Source: Planctomycetaceae bacterium (GTDB taxonomy: Bacteria; Planctomycetota; Phycisphaerae; UBA1845; UTPLA1). From it: a DNA stretch of 48,106 nucleotides. The notes under the pieces were generated by a model, which saw only the letters and a program-made list of their open reading frames with translations, searched no databases and was not told the origin of the DNA. This document shows, piece after piece, positions 1 through 6,594 of the stretch. The stretch lies in NCBI GenBank assembly GCA_011525745.1, contig WYBU01000055.1, positions 1-48,106 on the forward strand, read 5' to 3'. A program made the position numbers and the translations under genes. Each line of letters opens with the position of its first letter. Position 1 is the first letter of the stretch.

Positions 1-114
1 AATCGCTTCCGGCGGCTTTTCATTCGCTGGGAAAAAAAGTCGGTCAACTACGCCGCTTTCCTACACTTGGCTTCGGCCTGCATCGCCTACCGCGCAGCAG
101 GGGTTTTGGGATAG
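1..114 (+). CDS. IS5-family transposase, C-terminal 37 residues (partial)
   Basis: Frame 1 is open from the first base to TAG at 112-114. The peptide contains RFRRLFIRWEKKSVNYAAF followed by LHLASACIAYRAAG, which matches the conserved end of IS5-family DDE transposases (typical form RFRRL-x-RWEKKA-x-NY-x-AFL-x-LA-x-A-x-IA-x-R). The transposase catalyses cut-and-paste movement of its element. The stop codon falls in the terminal inverted repeat, as in several IS5 subgroups. Only the tail is present, so activity cannot be judged. It reads toward the interrupted kinase gene, which lies on the other strand. Confidence 0.8.
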   Translation, partial: NRFRRLFIRWEKKSVNYAAFLHLASACIAYRAAGVLG

Positions 115-118
115 GCTC
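1..118 (+). mobile_element. 3' end of an IS5-family insertion sequence
   Basis: The window opens inside an insertion sequence. The reading frame from base 1 gives the C-terminus of an IS5-type transposase, and its stop codon lies inside GGGTTTTGGGATAGGCTC (101-118), which looks like the right terminal repeat. Beyond about 118 the sequence becomes the sensor-kinase reading frame of the opposite strand, so the IS border is placed there. The target duplication cannot be checked because the left end is outside the window. Confidence 0.75.
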
Positions 119-676
119 TAAGCTAATTGCACGGCTGAGCGCCTGTGCATGGATGATCGCATACGCGGGCGCAAGTGACTGAGCGACAATAATCGACGTA
201 CCATCTGCATCGTGCAGAGCCGAGACAACGAACTCGTCGGCGCGATGACGAAATCGCACAAAACCTTTGACCGCGGCAGCGAGCATCGCGGCCTCCAAGG
301 AGGGTTCATCGCGAACGTGGGCGCGTGCCACGATGTTGCCGGTCGAGTTCGTGATGATGATGTGGTGCCCCGGAGAACTGTGGAGATCCATTTGGTGACA
401 GAAATCGTCAAGATAGGTCTGAAATCTGGCCGCGTCTGCAAGTGTGGATCGAGTGACACGGAGAACCTTGGCCTCCTCAGACAGTCGTTCGGCCGCCTCA
501 CGAACGTGCGCACTCCGCTCACGAGCGTAATCAATGCTCCAAAAGAGCGCGAGCACGCCTGTGGCGGTTACGTTGATGAGAACCGCCAGCCGAAGGGCAA
601 GCGACCCGTACCAACGCGGAAGGCCTTTGTGTACCGATTGGACGGGGTTTCCATTTTTATGCTCGCGTTGGCGCAT
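44..676 (-). pseudogene. sensor histidine kinase, N-terminal fragment cut by the left IS
   Basis: The frame begins with a basic N-terminus and a membrane helix at residues 26-46 (LALRLAVLINVTATGVLALF). An alpha-helical region and a periplasmic sensor-like segment (HHIIITNSTGNIVARA, around 105-120) follow. This is the layout of a membrane-bound histidine kinase input domain. No second membrane helix, HAMP, His-box or ATPase domain follows. Native sequence runs to about residue 185, and the last 25 or so residues are encoded by the end of the insertion sequence read backwards. The gene therefore appears to be broken by IS insertion and cannot give a working kinase. The kinase assignment rests on domain architecture; a chemoreceptor or diguanylate-cyclase input domain is possible. 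The start at 676 is the first ATG before the membrane helix. Confidence 0.6.
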
Positions 677-1039
677 CGATTAGACTCGCGAACAGAAACA
701 CGCTGAAAGCATTGGTCGGCGCGAACCGTCCCCTCAAGATTGGATGCAGCGGCCCCGCCATTTCTTCAACCGAGGATGACGCAAAGGACAGGAGGAAGGA
801 TCAGATCACCGGGCACTGATACGTGATGCCCCGGGCGATCAGGGACGGCTGACCAGAAGCGCCGGGTGAGCGAAATCCCCCACGTCGCGCCCCGAGAGTT
901 GCTCGGAAGCGGTGAAGCGAGCAGTGTTGGCTGCGTCTCCAGCGGCAAAGATCCCCCCTTCCTACCGGCAGGCTGGAAGAAATCGCTCCTCAGCCGCATC
1001 AAACAGATGAAGAGAGGTGTGACGAAAGGGTAGGCGAAC
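677..1039. other. intergenic region, no supported gene
   Basis: This 363-bp stretch lies between the divergently oriented kinase fragment and the first gene of the + strand series. I see no convincing reading frame, RNA gene or promoter. It ends in a purine-rich leader (GAAAGGGT) just before the ATG at 1040. Confidence 0.5.
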
Positions 1040-1543
1040 ATGCCTCGGAAACGCGTCCTGTTGCTCTTGGACTTCTTTCGGCAGAGCTATGCAGCTCATC
1101 GTGCGGTACTGGAGATGCACGCCGCCGAACGGCTGCACGTCGTCCTTCTCGTAGTGGGGAATCGCGCCGGTCCGCCGGTGTCGGCACAGGCTCGGCAATT
1201 CGCGGTCGTAATGGCGAACGCGCACATTTCACGGGGCGCGACGGCGGAAGTGGTGATGTTGGCGGACGATGACGCCGAGTGCGCGGTGCGACAAATGCTT
1301 TCCTGCGATGCCTATGACCTCGTCGTTGCCGGCGAGAACCTGGCTCAGTGCCGAAGCTGCGACGATCCCCCGTGGGTGCTGGTCGATAGCGGGGGCTGCG
1401 CGTCGTTACGGAGCCACATGCCCCCTCCACGAGCGGTGCCGGCACTTTCCAGCCCCCCGAGCCCTGATCCAGCGGCGCGTGCTCGTGCCCGGCGGGGACG
1501 CGCCCAAGCCGCGGCACTGGTTGCTGCGACCGGGCTGTTTTGA
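1040..1543 (+). CDS. UspA-like (universal stress) protein, diverged
   Basis: The 167-residue product starts with a Rossmann-like beta strand (RVLLLLDFF), a helix, and a second strand (LHVVLLVVGN). It then has a segment resembling the alpha/beta core of universal stress proteins (AEVVMLADDDAECAVRQML, then YDLVVAGEN at about 92-100). The glycine-rich ATP-binding signature of ATP-type Usp proteins is not visible. The last 55 residues are Pro/Ala/Arg-rich and unlike the family. Another + strand frame stays open to 1568 and reads RRVLVPGGDAPKPRHWLL, so a frameshift near 1400-1450 is possible. Next to a receiver-like gene, a stress-signalling role is plausible. Function is inferred from fold pattern only. 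Confidence 0.5.
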   Translation: MPRKRVLLLLDFFRQSYAAHRAVLEMHAAERLHVVLLVVGNRAGPPVSAQARQFAVVMANAHISRGATAEVVMLADDDAECAVRQMLSCDAYDLVVAGENLAQCRSCDDPPWVLVDSGGCASLRSHMPPPRAVPALSSPPSPDPAARARARRGRAQAAALVAATGLF

Positions 1544-1597
1544 ATATTTGCGCCGTGTTGAATCCTAATTGACGCCCCCAAATGCGGAGGTCCAGCG

Positions 1598-1972
1598 ATG
1601 AAGACGATTATCTTGATGTACCAGTGCCGGCGAGTTCGGCGTCAGGTCCTCTCGGCACTGCGCGATCGGTACGAGGTCCTTGCGGCCCACGGCACAGAGG
1701 TCACGGAACGGTTGGCTCGTATCCGAGAACCGGATGTGATTCTGATCGACCATAGCGGGGCGAACGGCACGGCGGAAGCTATGTTGACGCGACTCAGGCA
1801 AGGCCACTCTCCGATACCGGTTATCGCCTTAACACGATTTCATGCCCAACATGGCACGATGGAAGCTCGGCGGCTCGGAGCCAGGGCGGTCATTCACTGG
1901 CCCTGCCCCGTCCAGCGGCTGCTTGACGCGATATACAGGTTGTTGGGCAAAAACGCCGCAGCGACGGCCTGA
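1598..1972 (+). CDS. degenerate response-regulator receiver domain protein
   Basis: This 124-residue single-domain protein has the CheY-like alternation of strands and helices. The phosphoacceptor Asp fits D51 in PDVILIDHSG, and the switch Thr fits T79 in VIALTRFH. Two features are unusual. The N-terminal acidic pair that binds Mg2+ is replaced by MYQC, and the invariant Lys before the last helix is replaced (AVIHWPCP, residues 97-104). Phosphorylation may therefore be weak or absent, as in atypical receivers. GCGGAGG lies 6 bases before the ATG. No partner kinase is intact in the window; the kinase fragment at 44-676 is on the other strand. Confidence 0.7.
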   Translation: MKTIILMYQCRRVRRQVLSALRDRYEVLAAHGTEVTERLARIREPDVILIDHSGANGTAEAMLTRLRQGHSPIPVIALTRFHAQHGTMEARRLGARAVIHWPCPVQRLLDAIYRLLGKNAAATA

Positions 1973-2130
1973 TGAAGTGTGTCGCGGCGATTCGGAACCC
2001 CCGTAGCCTGACGGGATTTCGGCCGAACAACGCGCGAAGAAGCTGCCCGGCTTATGCATCAAAGAGGATGACGGGCGCAATTCGCCCCGACTCCGGTGGA
2101 ACCAGGATTGCCCGCTCATAGGAGTTCCCC

Positions 2131-2511
2131 ATGAAGAAAATAGAACGCGAAAAGGAAGCCAACCCAGCAGTCTTTCGATGCCAGGCCCCAGGGGCCAAAG
2201 AGGTCTTCCTCGCCGGCTCGTTTAACAACTGGGATCCCAAGGCCACGCCGATGGAACGGGCAAGGGATGGAACTTGGCACCGCAAACTCAATCTGCCTCC
2301 GGGGCGGCATGAATTCAAATTCGTCGTCGACGGGGAGTGGCGTTGCGATCAGGATTCCGACGATGAAACGGATCCGTGCTGCGTACCGAATCTTTTTGGA
2401 ACAATGAACCATGTGATCGATGTTCCGTCGCCGGATGAGCGGGACACTGAAGCAGCCTGTGCCGTGCCGATGGCTCCGCAACTTGGGGCTGTGGAGAGGG
2501 GTATCCTATGA
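2131..2511 (+). CDS. CBM48/AMPK-type glycogen-binding domain protein
   Basis: The 126-residue protein is nearly all one carbohydrate-binding module of family 48 (residues about 11-100). Diagnostic stretches are VFLAGSFNNWDP, GTWHRKLNLPPGRHEFKFVV and DGEWRCDQDSDD, matching the isoamylase N-terminal/AMPK-beta fold that binds alpha-glucans. No catalytic domain and no signal peptide is present, so it should be a cytosolic binding or adaptor protein. The stop codon overlaps the start of the next gene (ATGA at 2508), indicating translational coupling to a DsrE-like gene. Why a glucan-binding module lies in a metal-resistance series is not clear. Confidence 0.85.
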   Translation: MKKIEREKEANPAVFRCQAPGAKEVFLAGSFNNWDPKATPMERARDGTWHRKLNLPPGRHEFKFVVDGEWRCDQDSDDETDPCCVPNLFGTMNHVIDVPSPDERDTEAACAVPMAPQLGAVERGIL

Positions 2512-2984
2512 GGCCCTTTCAACTGGCCCGGCGCGTTACGGTCGGCTTGCTGATTCTTGGGATTTCCGTTGTAGCCGTTGCCTTGCACGCCCAACAGCCA
2601 ACCGCGACGACGCAAAACGCCCAACGCATCCTCATCCACATGAAGGAGTACGTCGGCGCGGTCCACGAGGCATACATGGCATTGGAACTCGCGGATCGTC
2701 TCCAGCAGGGCGGCGCGAACGTGACCCTGTGGCTGGAGCTTCAGGCTGTCCGACTGGCGGACGACCGTGTTGCAAAAGAGGGCATGGATCCGAAACCGGG
2801 AGGACGGGCGTTCTCGGAGATTTACAAGTCGTTCATCGGCCGCGGAGGCCGCGTGTTGGTATGCCATCACTGTGCCCAAATCAAGGCAATTGAAAAGGAG
2901 CACTTGCGTGCTGGTGCGACGTTAGCCAGTGTTGACGACGTCGCCAAAGCAATCCTCGATACCGACAAGATTCTTGATTATTAA
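2508..2984 (+). CDS. exported DsrE/DsrF-family protein
   Basis: The 158-residue product has a signal peptide (about 1-29, ending ALHAQQ) and then a DsrE-like alpha/beta domain (38-155). Typical segments are ILIHMKEYVGAVHEAYMALE, ANVTLWLELQAVRL and GRVLVCHHCA. Two cysteines, C119 and C122, form a CxxC pair at the place where DsrE/TusD proteins carry the sulfur-accepting Cys. Family members carry persulfide sulfur or act in thiol chemistry. Export suggests a periplasmic thiol or metal role here rather than tRNA thiolation. It is translationally coupled to the CBM48 gene by a 4-base overlap. Fold confidence is good; the substrate is unknown. Confidence 0.8.
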   Translation: MRPFQLARRVTVGLLILGISVVAVALHAQQPTATTQNAQRILIHMKEYVGAVHEAYMALELADRLQQGGANVTLWLELQAVRLADDRVAKEGMDPKPGGRAFSEIYKSFIGRGGRVLVCHHCAQIKAIEKEHLRAGATLASVDDVAKAILDTDKILDY

Positions 2985-3353
2985 TTCGGGGAACCCGGTC
3001 GGGGACATGGAGGCTCCCGGCCCCTCGATGAAGACTTGTGTCATGCTCGATTTTCATTCCGCCAGCGACCGCGCCGTTCGCTACGCCGTCGAAACCGGGC
3101 ATATGCCGAACATGTCGCTTATCCATGCTCGGCAACGTGGCGAAGGGTATGAGCCTTGTTTCGGCCGGGCGGTGGAGCGCTGCCCGCGTCCCCAATGCCG
3201 CTGGTTTCATCAGTGCATGGCGCTGCTTGATTTTGACGCCGATAGCCGATCCCGCCCGCAAACTACACCATACCTACCCGCGCCGCTTCGGCACGCGGAG
3301 TCGGTGAGCATCGCGACGCCATCGGTCCGCGAGTCGGCAACGGCGCTGCTGAG
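2985..3353. other. intergenic region without a supported gene
   Basis: This 369-bp stretch separates the DsrE-like gene from a small exported protein. Short overlapping frames exist on both strands, but none has a ribosome-binding site, a recognisable domain or convincing composition. It may hold decayed coding sequence. I see no hairpin followed by a T-run. Confidence 0.4.
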
Positions 3354-3623
3354 GTGAATACGCACGTGGTAGCCAGAACCTTCCAGACCTTTTGTAAGAT
3401 CATCATGACGCTGGCACTCGTATCGGCCTCTGGGTGCATGTGCATGGGGGCCGGCAAACTCATGGACCGGCTATCGCAATCCCATGAGGCCGATCACGGC
3501 ATGTGCGGCGGGGGAATGATGAAGCACAACACTATGAATCATCCAGCAACCACCCAGGCAACGAGTCCAGTTTCGATTGATGCCGATCGCGCGAGGAGCA
3601 GTCATGAATTGCACGGAAGCTAA
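3354..3623 (+). CDS. small exported His/Met/Cys-rich protein
   Basis: The 89-residue frame has a hydrophobic segment ending ALVSASGCMCMG, which looks like a weak lipoprotein signal. The stretch SQSHEADHGMCGGGMMKHNT is dense in His, Met and Cys, typical of soft-metal binding. A GTG at 3354 gives the longest form; an ATG at 3405 would begin directly at the signal segment. Neither has a strong ribosome-binding site. The end overlaps the better-supported ZAS gene by 20 bases. Small metal-binding periplasmic proteins often accompany Cus-type pumps, so a copper/silver-binding role is a reasonable guess, but I do not recognise a named family. Confidence 0.5.
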   Translation: MNTHVVARTFQTFCKIIMTLALVSASGCMCMGAGKLMDRLSQSHEADHGMCGGGMMKHNTMNHPATTQATSPVSIDADRARSSHELHGS

Positions 3624-3936
3624 GCCATTACTTTTCGCATTTGCTGCGGGCAAGCTTGGAGTCGAGCAGCGTTGTCAAGTGTTCCAGCACCTCAACGATT
3701 GCCCGGCATGCGCCGGCATCGTCGCCGATCAGTTGACTCTGCGCTGCGGGCTTGGACAGGCCCTCTTCGATGAGCCGACCCCGGTCGATCTGTTGGTACG
3801 GATTCGACAGCAAATGGCCAGCGAGCAAGTGCGGCGTTGGTATGAGTGCTATCAAGCCTATTGGGAGAGTGCGCCTGCATCGTCGGCAACCGGAAGTGCG
3901 AGGCGTTCGTTTGATCCTCAACGACAGTCTTGTTAA
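3604..3936 (+). CDS. ZAS (zf-HC2) anti-sigma-like zinc-finger protein
   Basis: The 110-residue product begins with a putative zinc-binding anti-sigma fold: C3, then H29-x3-C33-x2-C36 within FQHLNDCPACAGI. This is the signature of zf-HC2 proteins that hold ECF sigma factors. GCGAGGAG lies 5 bases before the ATG at 3604, which decides this start over an upstream in-frame ATG at 3577. Unlike classic anti-sigmas it has no transmembrane segment, and no sigma gene is adjacent; the only ECF sigma in the window is at 27872. It could be a soluble zinc-responsive anti-sigma acting in trans, or a redox/zinc protein of unrelated function. Confidence 0.65.
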   Translation: MNCTEAKPLLFAFAAGKLGVEQRCQVFQHLNDCPACAGIVADQLTLRCGLGQALFDEPTPVDLLVRIRQQMASEQVRRWYECYQAYWESAPASSATGSARRSFDPQRQSC

Positions 3937-3972
3937 CGGTGTTTTCTGACCAAGCGGGAACGAGGGTCGACT

Positions 3973-4368
3973 ATGGCAACCATGCCGATGGAGTTGCAAT
4001 CACCAGAGTGGGGCGCGGGGGTCAATGTCGGCGCGCTCGATTACGACGCGTCCGGACCGCACGAATACACGCGGCTGCATCGTGAAGTTTGGCCATTGTT
4101 GGTACGCGAGACTGGCCGGGACAGCCTCCTGGCTGAAAGTCGCGAGTCGTGGATGCGCCTATGGGGACGGTTCGGCGCGGAGTTGTTCGAATGCTTTTGG
4201 TCGGGCGACCCGTTTATTCGCCGTGACATGATCGCCCGAGCCCGCGAGAGAGGCGGCTCGCGCGGTGAGATCGTGGCGCAGGTTCTAGAGGCCGGTCCTA
4301 CGTATGCAACGGCAAATCGCAACCAACCCGCGTATGCTACGCCGAGGCATGGCCATCCCGAAGAGTGA
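3973..4368 (+). CDS. hypothetical protein
   Basis: I do not recognise this 131-residue protein. It has no signal peptide or membrane helix. The middle is helical and aromatic-rich (HREVWPLLVRETGR, SWMRLWGRFGAELFECFW), and the C-terminus is polar and probably disordered. An AACGAGGG motif precedes the ATG. It lies 36 bases after the ZAS gene and 8 bases before the Gly/His-rich secreted protein, so it is probably co-transcribed with both. Coding status rests on gene spacing and the ribosome-binding site. Confidence 0.55.
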   Translation: MATMPMELQSPEWGAGVNVGALDYDASGPHEYTRLHREVWPLLVRETGRDSLLAESRESWMRLWGRFGAELFECFWSGDPFIRRDMIARARERGGSRGEIVAQVLEAGPTYATANRNQPAYATPRHGHPEE

Positions 4369-4376
4369 GGTGCTAC

Positions 4377-5363
4377 ATGTCAGTGTGCTGGAAGACCGTT
4401 TCGGCTTTGGTTTCGCTCGAACTCGTCCTCCTCGCGTTCGGGCGGTATGCGCATGCGCAATGTGGCGGGGGCACATCCTGCGGAAGCCACGGGGGCGGAC
4501 ACGCAGGGGGCTCGTCGTCGGCCCACCTCGGCGGCGCTCACGGTGGCGCAGGCCATGCCGCGTTCGGCGGTGTTGCCGGCGCCCACGCCTGGGGCGGCTT
4601 GGGTACTCAAGCCATTCAGCAGTCGTCTTACGCGCGATCCGGTGTGAATACGTCGTTCGGAATGAATCACGGAGCGCATTCTGCGGCGGGAAGCTGGACC
4701 AACCACAGCGTTCACAATCGACTTTTCGAGAGCGACAAGGATTTTTCTGCCAGTCTGATGCAGCCAGCTATGCGGCCTGATCGATCCACTTGGGGGTCCG
4801 CGTCGCCGACGTTTACCAGCGGCCTGCGAGGGTTCCATTTAGGCTCGGACGCGGATAACTACGGTTATCGCCAGGGCTACCCGATGGGCCAGCATCTTGG
4901 ACATGTCGCTATGCCAGACAGGCGTGATCCGGTTCCGCCTGGCACGCTTTCGCAAAGCACCGTGACTCGCGGGCTCAATCCGGTTCCGCGCTTCCGTCCA
5001 TTTCCGGAACCCGGCGGCATGCATTACGGTCCGCTCATTCGGGAGAATATACTGAGGCGAACCTACGGACTGCCGGCTCGGCCCTTTTCTCCGGTAGGCC
5101 CTCGAGGCGACTTTGGCAGCATGACCGCTCATCGTTCCGCAGCCAACCCCGAGTCGTCTTCTTTGCTCGGTCATCGTTGTGGCGACGCCTCCGCGCAGGC
5201 GCTGTTGCCGCAGGAGAGCAATGTGAGGCCGTGGAGGACCAATGACGGCGCCTTCATGGACGAGCATCCGTTCGAGGATTCCCGTGCCGTGAAGGGACCG
5301 CCCACCACGTCCGCTCCGGCGACTGTCGGTTCCACGGCGAGCGCACAGGATGCCCATCACTAG
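4377..5363 (+). CDS. secreted Gly/His/Ser-rich protein of unknown function
   Basis: The start at ATG 4377 is chosen because TGAGG lies 7 bases upstream; an in-frame GTG at 4365 is less likely. The 328-residue product has a signal peptide (about 1-27, ending YAHA) and then a low-complexity segment rich in Gly, His, Ser and Ala (about 28-80, for example CGSHGGGHAGGSSSAHLGG). The remainder is Pro/Arg/Gly-rich without recognisable folds (residues 110-328). Repeated GGxH elements suggest metal binding or a disordered surface protein. It lies just upstream of the YHS/TRASH protein and the Cus pump. I know of no named family for it. Confidence 0.65.
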   Translation: MSVCWKTVSALVSLELVLLAFGRYAHAQCGGGTSCGSHGGGHAGGSSSAHLGGAHGGAGHAAFGGVAGAHAWGGLGTQAIQQSSYARSGVNTSFGMNHGAHSAAGSWTNHSVHNRLFESDKDFSASLMQPAMRPDRSTWGSASPTFTSGLRGFHLGSDADNYGYRQGYPMGQHLGHVAMPDRRDPVPPGTLSQSTVTRGLNPVPRFRPFPEPGGMHYGPLIRENILRRTYGLPARPFSPVGPRGDFGSMTAHRSAANPESSSLLGHRCGDASAQALLPQESNVRPWRTNDGAFMDEHPFEDSRAVKGPPTTSAPATVGSTASAQDAHH

Positions 5364-5728
5364 GGGCGAAAGCCGAAGGGTAGTGCTGCGTGCGGCGTGC
5401 GCCCCGAGGATGGCCCCTGGAAGCTCTTTTTCCCGGGCTCGCAGATGAGCCCTTATAAGGCCTGCCCATGCATGGCCCGGGTGTAAATGCCGTACAGCGG
5501 TCGACTCCAATTGCCTCCACAGCCCGCGCGCCGAGACAGAAACCCGCGCGAAGAATTCGCTGCCATCCCGCATCAAACTATGGTAGGAACGATGGACCGC
5601 AGCTGGCGGAGCTGTGGGTGCGCTGGGGCATACCGGCGTGGTGTTCATCGCCCAAGGATCGAGGCATGGACATGCGGTGTGTCCGGCGTCGTCGCAGAAC
5701 TGTCTTGACACGAAAGGGAAAGTTCATC
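5364..5728. other. intergenic region without a supported gene
   Basis: This 365-bp region separates the Gly/His-rich protein from the YHS/TRASH gene. The downstream frame stays open to the left as far as 5468, but the extra 87 codons give low-complexity sequence with no ribosome-binding site. I treat them as non-coding. A TTGACA at 5705-5710 is only 19 bases from the ATG at 5729 and is too close to act as its -35. Confidence 0.5.
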
Positions 5729-6373
5729 ATGAAACGACTCGGAATAATCGTAATCCTTGTTGGGATCTCAACGCTGGTCATGACATTGATCGGCGCGTAC
5801 GCCCAATCGCGAAATGCGCCGAAGCCCACGCCAAGAACGGCGTCGGGCCACGAATTGCCGAATTGCCCGGTTGGTGGCCAGCCGATCAATCTCGCTGTCA
5901 GTACTGCGACTGACGATGGTCCGGTTTTCTTCTGCTGTTCCGGCTGTATCAAAAAGTTTAAGGCCGACCCTAAAAAGTTAGCCGGCGCAGTTGCCGACCA
6001 ACGAAAGGCGCTGGCGGCGCTGCCGCGGGTTCAAGTGACATGTCCGGTGAGCGGCGAGCCGGTCAAAACCGACGTGTTTATTCGGGTAAAAGGGAACAAG
6101 GTCCAATTCTGCTGCCGGAACTGCCGTGCGAAATATGAAAAAGATCCCGCCAAGTACGGGACGAATCTTACAAATATCTACACGTATCAGATGAAGTGCC
6201 CCGTGACAGGCAAGCCCATCGATGCGCAGGTGTCGGCGGAGGCGCCGGCAGGCGAGATCGTTTTCTTTTGCTGCAAGGATTGCCCAGACAAGTTTCGCAT
6301 GGAGCCGGAGCGATTCTCGCCCAAGCTGGAGGAGCAGGGATTCCGGCTCGACTTGGCGACCAGGAAACCATGA
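5729..6373 (+). CDS. membrane-anchored triple YHS/TRASH-like metal-binding protein
   Basis: The start at 5729 has AAAGGGAAAG upstream. The 214-residue product has one N-terminal signal or anchor helix (5-25) and three copies of a small Cys unit. Their cysteines are at 46, 69/70/73; at 105, 128/129/132; and at 157, 181/182/185. Each unit reads CPVxGxP, about 20 residues, FCCxxC, then K(F/Y)xxxP, which is the YHS/TRASH metal-binding pattern. Such domains bind copper or other soft metals and are common next to metal pumps. Three in a row on an exported protein suggest a periplasmic metal chaperone or sponge delivering to the CusB/CusA pair downstream. The exact metal is not shown by sequence. 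Confidence 0.85.
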   Translation: MKRLGIIVILVGISTLVMTLIGAYAQSRNAPKPTPRTASGHELPNCPVGGQPINLAVSTATDDGPVFFCCSGCIKKFKADPKKLAGAVADQRKALAALPRVQVTCPVSGEPVKTDVFIRVKGNKVQFCCRNCRAKYEKDPAKYGTNLTNIYTYQMKCPVTGKPIDAQVSAEAPAGEIVFFCCKDCPDKFRMEPERFSPKLEEQGFRLDLATRKP

Positions 6374-6429
6374 TTGTCTCCCGGCTCCGCGACGGCGTGG
6401 CAGGCGTTGTATCTTACCGCAGTGGGCAT

Positions 6430-6526
6430 TGAAACGACTCGGTCATCCCTTTGCGGACACGTTTCCGATTCATTGGACAAGACGATATCCGCCGCGGGGC
6501 GCCCCCGAGTTCACCGAGTCGTTTCA
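6430..6526. repeat. 14-bp perfect inverted repeat in the pump leader
   Basis: TGAAACGACTCGGT at 6430-6443 is repeated in inverse orientation at 6513-6526, with 69 bases between. Thirteen of the bases also occur directly at 5730-5742, overlapping the start of the YHS/TRASH gene. The arms could form a long-range stem in the leader of the cusBA transcript or be ends of a small mobile element. No ORF lies between the arms. Confidence 0.7.
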
Positions 6527-6594
6527 CGGGGGCGTACCCGCTGGCGGTCGCCATGATCCCTCGCGTCGGATGACGCAAGTAAAGGGTTGAATCG

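Noticed and set aside
3038..3307. Short overlapping + strand frames between the DsrE-like gene and the small exported protein
   Set aside because: No start signal or recognisable domain; both frames have low-quality composition and could be remnants only.
5705..5710. Perfect TTGACA as a -35 element
   Set aside because: It is only 19 bases before the start codon at 5729, leaving no room for a -10 and leader for this gene.
4839..5711. 290-codon - strand frame opposite the Gly/His-rich protein
   Set aside because: No ribosome-binding site, Arg/Pro-rich without domain pattern; the + strand gene has a signal peptide and a good start.
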